NCBI RefSeq assembly: GCF_005774735.1
Contig: NZ_VBUM01000004.1
Span: 33,172-97,171, forward strand
Reading direction: 5' to 3'
Source: Microbacterium sp. 5K110
GTDB lineage: Bacteria > Actinomycetota > Actinomycetes > Actinomycetales > Microbacteriaceae
Length of the DNA stretch: 64,000 nt
Shown one piece after another: positions 32,639 through 41,220 of this stretch. The notes under the pieces were generated by a model. That model saw only the letters and a list, made by a program, of their open reading frames with translations. It did not search any database and was not told where the DNA came from. The position numbers and the translations under genes are program-made. Position 1 is the stretch's first letter, and every line of letters begins with the position of its first letter.

Positions 32639-32850
32639 ACAAAGCCGAGCCCTATACCGAGGATCAGGTGCGCAAGCGCATCTTCGTCGTGGGCCGGGGG
32701 GACATGTGGCCGAGCTACACGCCCGATGTGATCTACGCGATGGATGTCGACCTGTGGGAGCAGTTGGCTCTCGCGGTGGACGCGGAAATCGCTTATCGAG
32801 AGCAGAAGCAGCGCGAGCCCGAATCGCGCTCCCGTCGAAGTAGGGGGTAA
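32560..32850 (+). CDS. -1 frame extension of tail chaperone (T part of GT)
   Basis: The -1 frame opens after a stop at 32557-32559 and reads NKAEPYTEDQVRKRIFVVGRGD then a typical T domain (WPSYTPDVIYAMDVDLWEQLA), ending at 32850. It would be made as a G-T fusion by programmed -1 slippage before the zero-frame stop at 32636. No canonical slippery heptamer was found. Separate start from a GTG at 32668 is the alternative. Confidence 0.65.
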   Translation, partial: AEPQPFRDGGRGRRSRGTNSAAVDRLNKAEPYTEDQVRKRIFVVGRGDMWPSYTPDVIYAMDVDLWEQLALAVDAEIAYREQKQREPESRSRRSRG

Positions 32851-32852
32851 CC

Positions 32853-35288
32853 ATGCCCGGTGCGGCGAAAGATTTCCAGATCAACATCCTCGCCGACGAC
32901 GCTCAGGCCCGGCAGGTCTTCAAGGGCTTCGAGGCGGTCGCTATCGGCGCCGCTGCGACGATCGCAACGGCCTGGGCGAAGGCGCAGGTTACCGAAGCGT
33001 TCGCTGGCGCTGCCGATACAGGGCAGGCGAACGCCCGTCTGGCGGCGTCGCTCGGCGCGACGGCCGACGAATCGGCACGGTGGGGAGCGATCGCGGGTGA
33101 CGTCTGGTCGAAGGGGTTCGCCGACCGCGCCGACGTGGACGCTGCGATCTCCGCCGTTCGCCGCAACATCGGCAACTTCGCTGACGGCGAAATGACCGAT
33201 CTCGTCACGAAGGCCACCACCCTCTCCGACGTCATGGAGCAGGACGTCATCAAGACGACGGGCGCCGCGGGCGCTCTGCTCCGAAACGGACTCGCCAAGG
33301 ATGCCGACCAGGCGTTCGACATCACGGCTGCCGGACTCCAGTCCGTCGCCAACCAGGGCGACGATCTGTTGGACACCTTCATCGAGTACTCCCCGTTCTT
33401 CAGGAAACTCGGCCTCGACGGGCAACAGTCACTCGGGCTTCTGAGTCAGGGCATGGCCGCGGGCGCGCGTAACAGCGACTTCCTCGCGGACGCTCTCAAG
33501 GAGTTCGTCATTCGCGGGCAGGAACCGGTACGGCGGTCGACGGCGGACACGGCTGCGGCGATGGCTGCGGCACAGCAGGCGGGGGAGAGCCTCGCGCGGG
33601 CGCAGCGTGACGAGACGCGCGCGCAAGAGGGCCTGAACGCAGCACGGCAGCAGGCGGTGCGGGATCTCGATGCGCTCGCCGACCGCCTAGCCGGATCACA
33701 GTTGTCAGAGCGCGGCGCAGAGCTTGCCGTGCAGCGTGCGCAAGAGCGACTCAAGGCCGTCGGTAGTGGAAACTCCGACACCATCGCCTCGGCGGAAGCT
33801 GACTACGCGGCGGCGATAGAACGTCAGCGCTCTCTCGGGAACCGCGTCACTGCCGGTGAGCAGGCGGCTCTCCAGGACGCCGTCGACCGCGCCAAGCGCG
33901 ACCTCGACGCGGCGCGCAGCGCGCCGACGCCGTCGGGGCTGGACGCAGCGGAGGCGAAGCTGGCCTACGACCAAGCGGTCTTTCAGCTCGAGCAGCAGCG
34001 CAAGGAAACCCGAGCGCTCGCCGACGAAAAGGCGAGGGCTGACCAGGCCGGCGTCGAAGGGTCGCAGGGGGTGCAGTCTGCGCAGGACTCCCTCGCGAAC
34101 GCGCAGAAGTCCGTTACGGAGGCGACCGACGCCGCCGCGAAGGCGAACGCCAACGCGGCCGACGATTCCACTGCGCTCGGCAAGGCGTACCGCCGCCTCG
34201 GTATTGACGGCGAGTGGGCCGCAGCCGCTATCGCCTCCGGTGGACCGGACGCGCAGCGGGCGCTCCAGATGGTGCGAGATGGGCTCCTCGGGGTCACCGA
34301 CCCGGTGGAGCGCAACGCCCTTGCCGTGCAGCTCTTCGGCACCAAGGCGGAGGATCTGCAAGGTGCGCTGTACGCGATGAACCCGAGCACAGCCGTGGAC
34401 TCTCTGGGGCGGGTGGCGGGAGCCTCGCAGCAGCTCGCGACGACGATCGAGGAGGGGCCGCAAGCGCAGATTGAGGCGCAGCGACGTGCCGTGCAGAACT
34501 CGGTGACCGACTTCCTCGAGTGGAGCGGCGTGATGGGCGACGCGGGTATCTGGGTGGCAGCGTTCGGCGGGGACGTCCTGGGCGCTGTGGGCGCCGTCGG
34601 AGGCCTCGCGGTGGCGATCGCGACTTTCCGGGCAGCGCAGACGGTGGCGACCGCGGCGACCGTCGCGAACACAGCGGCGACCGTGGCAAATAATGCGGCG
34701 TGGTACGCGTCTCCGGTGACGTGGATCATCCTCGCGATCATCGTCGCGATCGGACTGCTGGTCGCGGCGGTGGTGTGGCTGTGGACGAATTGGGATGACG
34801 TCACGAAGTGGATGGGCGAGGCCTGGACCAACGTCTCGACCTGGATTGGTGACGGCGTCGACTGGGTTGGCGGCAAGGTGGGCGAGGTGGTCGGGTGGTT
34901 CAACTCCCTTCCCCTACAGGCGGGAGTGGGTATCGCCAGCCTCGGGCGCGGTCTGCTCGAGGCTGGTCATGGGATCGCTACAGCGTTCGCGTGGTTGTGG
35001 AACAACACGGTCGGCGCGGTCGATATCCAGCTTCCCGGGTTCCTCGGATTCCCCGGGGCGCATCTGTCTGTGCCCGACATCATCGTGCCGGCTCTGGCGT
35101 CGGGCGGTGTCGTGCTCGGACCGACACTCGCGCTGATCGGCGAGGCTGGCCCCGAAGCGGTCGTGCCGCTCAGCCGGGCATCCGAGCACGGCTTCGGAGG
35201 TGGCGGTGGTGTGACGCACGTCGTGCTCGAGCTGGACCGCAGGGTGCTGTACGAGGCGTTCGTGAAAGAGGAGCGAGGGAGGCGCTGA
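32853..35288 (+). CDS. Tape measure protein
   Basis: 811 residues. An N-terminal alpha-rich region; a long Ala/Gln/Arg coiled coil (about 225-430); hydrophobic segments at about 565-660 (GAVGGLAVAIATF, TWIILAIIVAIGLLVAAVVW); and a C-terminal GEAGPEAVVPLSRASEHG motif typical of tape measures. By the rule of thumb of about 1.5 angstrom per residue it predicts a tail near 120 nm. Confidence 0.92.
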   Translation: MPGAAKDFQINILADDAQARQVFKGFEAVAIGAAATIATAWAKAQVTEAFAGAADTGQANARLAASLGATADESARWGAIAGDVWSKGFADRADVDAAISAVRRNIGNFADGEMTDLVTKATTLSDVMEQDVIKTTGAAGALLRNGLAKDADQAFDITAAGLQSVANQGDDLLDTFIEYSPFFRKLGLDGQQSLGLLSQGMAAGARNSDFLADALKEFVIRGQEPVRRSTADTAAAMAAAQQAGESLARAQRDETRAQEGLNAARQQAVRDLDALADRLAGSQLSERGAELAVQRAQERLKAVGSGNSDTIASAEADYAAAIERQRSLGNRVTAGEQAALQDAVDRAKRDLDAARSAPTPSGLDAAEAKLAYDQAVFQLEQQRKETRALADEKARADQAGVEGSQGVQSAQDSLANAQKSVTEATDAAAKANANAADDSTALGKAYRRLGIDGEWAAAAIASGGPDAQRALQMVRDGLLGVTDPVERNALAVQLFGTKAEDLQGALYAMNPSTAVDSLGRVAGASQQLATTIEEGPQAQIEAQRRAVQNSVTDFLEWSGVMGDAGIWVAAFGGDVLGAVGAVGGLAVAIATFRAAQTVATAATVANTAATVANNAAWYASPVTWIILAIIVAIGLLVAAVVWLWTNWDDVTKWMGEAWTNVSTWIGDGVDWVGGKVGEVVGWFNSLPLQAGVGIASLGRGLLEAGHGIATAFAWLWNNTVGAVDIQLPGFLGFPGAHLSVPDIIVPALASGGVVLGPTLALIGEAGPEAVVPLSRASEHGFGGGGGVTHVVLELDRRVLYEAFVKEERGRR

Positions 35289-37726
35289 TGCAGGCTGGTC
35301 CGAGCGGGTTCGATGAGGCGTTGGCGTCGCGTTCGGCCGACACGTTGACCGTGCATGCTGTCGTGGCGACCCCGGGTGACGATGTGGCGTCGGCGTCCGG
35401 GTGGGCCGAGGCTCTTGTGATCGAGCGTCAGATGTCGGGCGAGCTGCCTCCCTCGGCGTCTGATGTCGTCGGGGGAGTTTCGGCCACGCTCCGAGTCGAC
35501 GGTGACGCGAACGGGGCGGCAGCACCCGTCCCGATGCGCGACGCGGCCTCCTGGCTGACGTCGCAGGTGGACGTGCGTCTGGGATACGGCGGGCTCGAGG
35601 TGCCGGTGTTCTCTGGGCGGGTGTCGCGACTGGACGCGGCCGAGGGCGACGGATCGCTGCGTGTCGACGCGCGCGACGCGAGCGAACGGCTCACCGTGCC
35701 TGTCCGGCTGCGCCCGTACGGCAGCGTCGGTGTATTCCGGCATCCGACGAACACGGCCGGTGTGATCGTGTCGATTCTGCACGCGAACGGCATCCGGGTG
35801 ACGCCGGCCCCGCGGTCGACGTCGTGCGAGCTGTCCGTCCCGGGCGTCGGTGGGTGGCTCGCGGACATCGGGTGGACGGTCCCGCGGGGTGCGTCCGTGT
35901 CCTCGACGTGGACGGCGGGCCGGTTCGGTCCGGCGGCTGCCGCGAATCCGGACGGCTCGGCGGAGATCATCGTCGGCTACCTCGCCAACCGGCGCGCGTT
36001 CGTGGGGAACTCGACGATGTTCGAGGCGTGGGTGCGGGTTGTCGCTGGTCAGGACATTCCGCAGGTGCTCCGCTTGGCGAGCTACGTCGGGGAGGCTGTC
36101 ACTCTTGACGTCACCGCGGGGGCTGCGGCTGTGGTGTGGCGGCGCGACTTGGGCACTTCGAGCACGCTGATCAGCGCCCCCGTATCGGCTGGTTGGCACC
36201 ACCTCTGTGTGGAGGTGGGGCCGATCGCGTACGCGAAGCTGTGGATTGACGGCGTCGAGGCCGCGTCTTCGACGAGTCCCTGGCCGGGTGGTGCGACGAC
36301 GTCTGACGTCGACACGTTGCGGTGGTCGCCTGGCGTGCAGGCTGTCGCTGTCTACTGGCGTGAGGGGCAAGTCAACACCCCTGCGCAGCCGACCTCGGCC
36401 GTGGTCGGGTTCGTGTCGGAAGCGGACGTGTCCCTCGGCGCCCTCGATCTTGTGAGCATCCCGGATGTCGATGGGCGGGAGTCGTGGGCGGTGGCGCAGG
36501 AGATCGCGCAGGCCGAACTCGGCATGGTCGGGTTCAGTGAGGCCGGCCGGTTCTTCTTCCGCTCACGCGCGGACCTCGCCGCAGTCACCGTGCCTGTCGC
36601 GACGTGGGGCGTGGATCTCGTCGATGACGTACGTCCCACCGTCTCCGCCGACGCTCTGATCACGCGGGTTACCGCGAAGGTTCGTAGCGTCACCGGCACA
36701 CCGTGGGCTCCGGGACCGGACAACGATAAGCCGTCCGTTGTGGCCGACGCGCCGGACTCGGGCATTTCTATCCCGGTCGGGACTTCCTCTGTGCTGGTGA
36801 CCTCGTCGACTCCGCTCGTCGTCGATACGCAGGCGATGTCGGTCATTACGACCGCGGCGGGGGCGTGGCAGGCGCCCGCCGCGGTGGTGCTCTGCTACTC
36901 CGCATCCGGCGCGACGCGGTACACCGGGGGGCAGGTTCGGGCGTGGCTGTCGCCGGTCAGCATGACGTCCTGGCGGGTGACGTTCGTGAACAGCAGCGGG
37001 TTCGTCCTGTACGCGGCGTGGCCTTCGGAGTGGGTGACGGACAACACCCCGTTCGGGATGAAGGCCGGAGATCCCGGGCTATGGATCAACGGCACGGCGT
37101 TTGAGTCGGGAAAGGCCGTCGAGTTGGTCGTCGATCGCTCGAACACGGCGGGTGTGACCGCATGGGGCACGCGCACGCACGAGCTTGCACAGAGCCCGTG
37201 GCGGCAAGATGCCGCCCGGGTGGCGACATTCGTGGACGGGCTGCTCGCTGACACGTCCAAGCCGCGCGCGCAGGTATCGGACATCACCGTGCCGGCCGAT
37301 CCGCGGTGGCAGATCGGCGACCCGGTGCGGGTGAGTGACTGGCGAGGCAAGCTCCCGGGGTTCGTCGCCCGGATCACATCCGTGAGGTTGACGGTATCCC
37401 GTGACGTTGAGAACGGGATCGTCGGGACGTACGGGCTCCGGCAGATCCCCGGGACGCTGCCTCGCGTCACCGCGCAACCCGCGGACGCCTCGGTGTTCGC
37501 AGGCGACGACGCGACGTTCGCTGTCGCTGCGAGCGATGTGAGCAGCTACCAGTGGCAGCAGCAGCCGCGGCCCGGCGCGACGTGGACGCCGATCCCCGGT
37601 GCGACCGGAGCCAGCTACACCCGGACGGGGGTAGCGCTGTCGGACAACGGCAGCCGCTACCGGTGCAACGTCATCGGCCCGACAGGTGACGACTGGACGC
37701 GCGCAGCGCGCCTGACCGTCTCATAA
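35288..37726 (+). CDS. Minor tail protein with LamG-like and Ig-like domains
   Basis: 812 residues, start overlapping the previous stop (TGATG). The first 170 residues are beta-rich and distal-tail-like; residues about 180-380 contain a laminin G/concanavalin-like region (FEAWVRVVAGQDIP, WHHLCVEVG, KLWIDGVEAA); the C-terminal 80 residues are an Ig-like domain (QPADASVFAGDDATFAV, SYQWQQQPRPG, SRYRCNVIGPTG). Probably a tail-tip protein that binds surface glycans. Confidence 0.75.
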   Translation: MQAGPSGFDEALASRSADTLTVHAVVATPGDDVASASGWAEALVIERQMSGELPPSASDVVGGVSATLRVDGDANGAAAPVPMRDAASWLTSQVDVRLGYGGLEVPVFSGRVSRLDAAEGDGSLRVDARDASERLTVPVRLRPYGSVGVFRHPTNTAGVIVSILHANGIRVTPAPRSTSCELSVPGVGGWLADIGWTVPRGASVSSTWTAGRFGPAAAANPDGSAEIIVGYLANRRAFVGNSTMFEAWVRVVAGQDIPQVLRLASYVGEAVTLDVTAGAAAVVWRRDLGTSSTLISAPVSAGWHHLCVEVGPIAYAKLWIDGVEAASSTSPWPGGATTSDVDTLRWSPGVQAVAVYWREGQVNTPAQPTSAVVGFVSEADVSLGALDLVSIPDVDGRESWAVAQEIAQAELGMVGFSEAGRFFFRSRADLAAVTVPVATWGVDLVDDVRPTVSADALITRVTAKVRSVTGTPWAPGPDNDKPSVVADAPDSGISIPVGTSSVLVTSSTPLVVDTQAMSVITTAAGAWQAPAAVVLCYSASGATRYTGGQVRAWLSPVSMTSWRVTFVNSSGFVLYAAWPSEWVTDNTPFGMKAGDPGLWINGTAFESGKAVELVVDRSNTAGVTAWGTRTHELAQSPWRQDAARVATFVDGLLADTSKPRAQVSDITVPADPRWQIGDPVRVSDWRGKLPGFVARITSVRLTVSRDVENGIVGTYGLRQIPGTLPRVTAQPADASVFAGDDATFAVAASDVSSYQWQQQPRPGATWTPIPGATGASYTRTGVALSDNGSRYRCNVIGPTGDDWTRAARLTVS

Positions 37727-37743
37727 AGCAAGAGGGAGAGATC

Positions 37744-38751
37744 ATGCCCGTGATTCAGTTCCGATTCGCCGATCCGACACCGGACGGCGACGACGCACCC
37801 GCAGGGGAGAGAGTGCGCTGTGCGCTGCTCGAGCCCGAAGCGGTGACCGGCGTCTACCGTTCCGTCGCCGAGTTTCAGGTGCCGCTCGTGGCCGGCGCGG
37901 CGGATGCCACGCTGTCGGCCGGCGCGTGGTACATCGCGGTCGACGGGGTCGAGGGGATCTCCGAACGGTGGGTGCTCGTGCCCTCCGGTGCGGGACCGGT
38001 GCTGTTCACCGCGCTTCCCGACGTCGACCTCTCGACCGTGCCCGTGCAGCCCGTGCAGGTGCCGCGGTGGTCGGCGCTGGATGGGCGGCTGAGCGTGCTC
38101 GAGCAGGCCGGCGCAGAAGTGTCTCTCGAGACGGACCCGGCCGTGCCCGGGTCGGTCGTGCTCGTCGTGGCACCCCGGGCGACGCCGGCCGCGCCCGTCG
38201 TCGTTCAGCAGCCGGCGAGCCTCACGAGGGTAGCTGGTGCCGTCGCCGTGTTCACCGCTTCCGCGAGCGGGACGCCCGCACCGACGGTGCAGTGGCAAAT
38301 CAACGGAGGAGCGTGGGCGGACATCGCGGGTGCGACGAGCGCCAGCTACACCATCCCCTCTGTCGCGGTCGCTGACGACGGCAAGCAGTACCGTGCGATC
38401 TTCACGAACGCATCAGGTTCGGTGGCGACACAAGCCGCGACGCTGACGGTCACCGCGAGTGGGGGCGGTGGGGGGTCGGCGCCCGTCGTGACGACGCAGC
38501 CGCAGTCACAGACGGTCGCCTCCGGAGCATCGCTGACGCTGACCGCGGCGGCGACCGGCGCGACCTCTATGCAGTGGTACACCAGCCTGGATAACGGGGC
38601 CACGTGGAAGACGATCGCGGGCGCGACGGACACGACGTACGCGGGGACCGTGTTCGCGGGAGGACCGTCGCCGCGGTTCCGCGCGACGTTCACCAACACG
38701 TCCGGCTCGGTAACGACGGACGCGGCGATCATCACGGTGACGGGGGACTGA
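37744..38751 (+). CDS. Tail protein with two Ig-like domains
   Basis: 335 residues with AGAGGGAGAG upstream. The N-terminal 120 residues are tail-specific beta-rich; two Ig-like domains follow (about 160-237 and 245-335) with QPASLTRVAGAVAVFTASA and repeated YTIPSVAVADDGKQY-type segments, linked by Gly-Ser. They resemble the domain ending the previous gene. Probably surface adhesion. Confidence 0.75.
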   Translation: MPVIQFRFADPTPDGDDAPAGERVRCALLEPEAVTGVYRSVAEFQVPLVAGAADATLSAGAWYIAVDGVEGISERWVLVPSGAGPVLFTALPDVDLSTVPVQPVQVPRWSALDGRLSVLEQAGAEVSLETDPAVPGSVVLVVAPRATPAAPVVVQQPASLTRVAGAVAVFTASASGTPAPTVQWQINGGAWADIAGATSASYTIPSVAVADDGKQYRAIFTNASGSVATQAATLTVTASGGGGGSAPVVTTQPQSQTVASGASLTLTAAATGATSMQWYTSLDNGATWKTIAGATDTTYAGTVFAGGPSPRFRATFTNTSGSVTTDAAIITVTGD

Positions 38752-38752
38752 C

Positions 38753-39175
38753 ATGACGGACCAGCGTGTGCACATCCCGGTCCTCGACGCCAACGGCAAG
38801 CTCGACCCCGGCGTACTCCCGGCCCAGGCGACGGGCGGGGGTGCGCAGTGCGTCACCTGGGCTTTCGCGGGCGATCTCGCGGTGCGCTCGGGCGTGCTGC
38901 TGTGGGAGTCCCCGCCCGCACCGATCAAGGTCACTCGGCTGGGGATCACCGTCGGCACCCTCGGCGGCGCATCCGGGCAGGTGGTCGCCGCGCTCTCCGT
39001 CAACACGGCGTCATACGCAACGGTCGGGCTGGATCGGTCGACGCGCCGCGCGGGAGTCTCGGTGACCGGCCCGACGATCACCGCGGGCGCGCTGCTCACC
39101 GTCGATATCACGGCAGTGACGACGGGTGGCGTGCCGGCCGACGCGGTCGTACAGGTTTGGTGGGAGTACGTGTGA
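38753..39175 (+). CDS. Tail fibre/tip protein, unknown
   Basis: 140 residues starting one base after the previous stop. The N-terminal VHIPVLDANGKLDPGVLP motif is usual at the start of actinophage tail fibre-like proteins; the remainder is beta-rich. Its size suggests a tip or receptor-binding accessory. Confidence 0.6.
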   Translation: MTDQRVHIPVLDANGKLDPGVLPAQATGGGAQCVTWAFAGDLAVRSGVLLWESPPAPIKVTRLGITVGTLGGASGQVVAALSVNTASYATVGLDRSTRRAGVSVTGPTITAGALLTVDITAVTTGGVPADAVVQVWWEYV

Positions 39176-39855
39176 TCGTCCAGCCGCCGACAGCACCCGT
39201 CCGCGTGCCCGTGGCCTCGTCGGTGATCCCGGTCCAGTTCGCTGAGCCCTCCGCGAACCTCGCCGCCCAGCGGGCTGCATGGGAGGTGGAGTACGCGCGC
39301 ATCCCCGCGGTGATCCGTGCCGAGATGGAGCAGTGGTATCTCTACGGCGGCGTGCGGCTTACGCGGCTGACGTACCGGTTCGGGTCAGCGACCTGGTTGG
39401 CGGACGGCCCGGGCGCGTGGATCGGGTGGGCATCGAACTACGCCGGGCTGTACGATTCCGCGACGGTCGGAGGTGCCGACGCGATCTTCCATAACCACAA
39501 GATCGCGTGTGCGACGAACTATCGCGACGGTGCGTCTGCGATCGTCCATGAGTTCGGGCACCACATCGACGCGGTGCTGACGTACCTCCGTGGTACGCCG
39601 TGGGGTCCACTCTCAGCGCTGAACTACGGCACGCCGTTCGCCGAAACGTGGGCCGCGCGGCATGCGCAGATCCCCTCGGCTTACTACGGTGCGACGAACA
39701 TCCGTGAGTGGATGGCCGAGCAATGGCGGTGCATAATCCAGGGCGATCCGGCTACCTTCAAGCAATTGATGGGCGGCGACGCGCCCACCGCTACGGCGAT
39801 CTACGCCCACTGGGTGACCCTCTTCCCGTCCCTCGCTGGACGTCTCGCTCTCTGA
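39172..39855 (+). CDS. Zinc metalloprotease-like protein at the tail end
   Basis: 227 residues from a GTG overlapping the previous stop. H126, E127 and H130 form HEFGH; a downstream Glu (E179 or E183 in NIREWMAEQW) is the likely third ligand, giving a zincin resembling the anthrax lethal factor-like (ATLF) class. The start (IVQPPTAPVRVPVASS) is short and non-catalytic. It is the last gene before the late terminator, so it may be a virion-borne peptidase or an accessory gene. Confidence 0.65.
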   Translation: MIVQPPTAPVRVPVASSVIPVQFAEPSANLAAQRAAWEVEYARIPAVIRAEMEQWYLYGGVRLTRLTYRFGSATWLADGPGAWIGWASNYAGLYDSATVGGADAIFHNHKIACATNYRDGASAIVHEFGHHIDAVLTYLRGTPWGPLSALNYGTPFAETWAARHAQIPSAYYGATNIREWMAEQWRCIIQGDPATFKQLMGGDAPTATAIYAHWVTLFPSLAGRLAL

Positions 39856-39910
39856 CGAAAGCTCCCCCTCCCGGCCCCCTTCACACGGCGGCTGGGAGGG
39901 GGAGCTTTCG
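39856..39910. terminator. Late-operon bidirectional terminator
   Basis: A perfect 17-bp inverted repeat (CGAAAGCTCCCCCTCCC with GGGAGGGGGAGCTTTCG), T-rich tract after it on the plus strand (CTTTACC). It separates the rightward structural operon from the leftward gene at 39914. Confidence 0.85.
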
Positions 39911-39913
39911 TCT

Positions 39914-40399
39914 TTACCGGGGGCAAAGGTGCGCCGAGGCCTCGGCGAACACGGCCGCCAGGCGCTCGTCGGTCGCTGCGCCGTAGCCGCGCGCTCGCTC
40001 CACCATCTCGGACCGCGGGATGTCGGGGAAGTCGGCGTACAGATCGCAAGCCTGGTGACCTGTCTCGAGCATGTGCGACTCGACGTCGGCTGACCACGGA
40101 ACGTTCACGATGTCGCGGACCGCCACGAGGTAGTCGTACTCGGCCGGAGAGTATTGGGCGGCGGAGGAAATCGGCTCGCTCCTGTTGGCGAGTGACACGA
40201 CGATGACGATCGTGAGGATGAGCATCGCGCCCACCCCCAGCGCGGAGGCGAGAATCGCGTGAGGGCTCATGCGGCGCCGCGCCAGGGGGGCGCGAGGAGA
40301 CGGCGTCGCGCGTCGGTCGTTGGTCCAGGCCTCGCCGTTCCAGTGGCGCTGCAAGCCCTGGCGCTCGGGGTCGGGATACCAGCCTGCGGGTGCGCTCAT
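39914..40399 (-). CDS. DUF2510-containing membrane protein, accessory gene
   Basis: 161 residues from the ATG at 40399. WYPDPERQGLQRHWNGEAW is a DUF2510 domain, followed by a basic linker, one transmembrane helix (about 57-77), and an extracellular helical part with Cys residues (GHQACDLYADFP and HLCPR), similar to mycobacterial DUF732. It faces the phage operon and is probably expressed in lysogens, changing the host surface or excluding phages. The longer start at 40525 passes through the repeat and is unlikely. Confidence 0.7.
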   Translation of the reverse strand: MSAPAGWYPDPERQGLQRHWNGEAWTNDRRATPSPRAPLARRRMSPHAILASALGVGAMLILTIVIVVSLANRSEPISSAAQYSPAEYDYLVAVRDIVNVPWSADVESHMLETGHQACDLYADFPDIPRSEMVERARGYGAATDERLAAVFAEASAHLCPR

Positions 40400-40487
40400 T
40401 TTCGGCCTGTCCTCCTCTGTGTGCGCGCCGGAGCGTAGCGCGACGGTGAGGACGGTGGGTGAACAGGCGTCGAGCGGGCAACGCGGA

Positions 40488-40569
40488 ACGCGTCGCGCAG
40501 GCATCCCCGACGCGTCGCGTGACACCGGCGCGGCGCGACCCGTCGTGCTGACCGGCGGGCGCGACGCGT
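40488..40569. repeat. Palindromic repeat copy 2, intergenic near attR
   Basis: Matches the in-frame methyltransferase copy (13366-13448). Inner 64 bases 40506-40569 are 58/64 identical to 13385-13448. It lies between two minus-strand genes, upstream of the DUF2510 gene, and carries three ACGCGT. Confidence 0.85.
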
Positions 40570-40621
40570 TATGGGCGTCAGCCGTAGCGCGTGGCCGCCC
40601 GCGACGGCTGGGCAGGTGATC

Positions 40622-40894
40622 TCAGCTCGGATGTTCGTCAGCGGCGCTCGACCAGATCCAGCACCGGTATTCGGTTTCCTCGATCTGGAAGACGATGCCG
40701 ACCGCGTCCGGGGTCCACCGTGCGGCGAGGGCTTCGACGCGCACTGGAACGCTGCCGAACCGTACCCAAGCCCTGACCTTGCGCCGCGGCTTCGGATCGA
40801 TCGTCAACGGCACTTCGTCAAGTCGCAGCTCGACATCGGTCAGGGTCTGGGGCGGGGCGCCGCGCGCGATGGTGACGAGCGCGCGGTCGTTCAT
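40622..40894 (-). CDS. Small conserved-type protein, unknown
   Basis: 90 residues from the ATG at 40894, overlapping the previous stop (ATGA). Beta-rich, with a WTPDAVGIVFQIEETEYRCW segment similar to small actinobacterial proteins. It belongs to a minus-strand pair beside attR. Confidence 0.55.
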   Translation of the reverse strand: MNDRALVTIARGAPPQTLTDVELRLDEVPLTIDPKPRRKVRAWVRFGSVPVRVEALAARWTPDAVGIVFQIEETEYRCWIWSSAADEHPS

Positions 40895-41085
40895 GCGCCG
40901 GTCGACGGCGTCGGCGTAGCGTCTGTTCGTTCCCACGGGTGGCCGGATGTCCTTTCTCCGGCCGAGGAGATCAGGGTACGTTGCGGGGCCGACACCGGCA
41001 CGACATCGAGTCGGCACGCGTGACACCACGTCGCTGCGATCACCGTCCCGCAGACAGGGCAGGACAGCGGGGGCGGCAAAGTCAT
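40891..41085 (-). CDS. Zinc-ribbon protein beside attR
   Basis: 64 residues. CPVCG and WCHAC form a probable zinc ribbon near the N-terminus; the remainder is polar. It is coupled to the following gene. Upstream lie the integrase arm-like repeats and the attR region. Confidence 0.55.
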   Translation of the reverse strand: MTLPPPLSCPVCGTVIAATWCHACRLDVVPVSAPQRTLISSAGERTSGHPWERTDATPTPSTGA

Positions 41086-41138
41086 GCCGTCGAACGTAAG
41101 GCGTCAGAGCTACCGACGTCAGTCGAGAGTCGGGGGCA

Positions 41139-41161
41139 GCCTGCTCCACGTTTGCTCCACG
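41139..41161. promoter_or_regulatory. Candidate integrase arm-type sites, right end
   Basis: TGCTCCACG occurs twice, 11 bases apart (41142 and 41153), near attR. The 14-mer GCCTGCTCCACGTT (41139-41152) recurs at 3942-3955 near attL in the same orientation. Paired arm sites of this kind are known for actinophage integrases. Confidence 0.45.
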
Positions 41162-41190
41162 CGACCCCTGATTCGCGAGGTCACAAACAA

Positions 41191-41216
41191 GAAACCCCCG
41201 ACTGATCGGGGGTTTC
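41191..41216 (-). terminator. Phage-supplied tRNA terminator
   Basis: GAAACCCCCGA, loop CTGA, TCGGGGGTTTC; on the minus strand it is followed by TTGTTTG. It replaces the host hairpin now stranded at 3753-3776 and would end tRNA-Val transcription. Confidence 0.7.
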
Positions 41217-41220
41217 ATTG

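Noticed and set aside
3899..41085. A defence island (restriction-modification, Abi or retron-like) inside the prophage
   Set aside because: The methyltransferase has no adjacent nuclease subunit of a restriction system, and no reverse transcriptase, helicase or toxin domains were recognised; candidate immunity genes are only uncharacterised small proteins.
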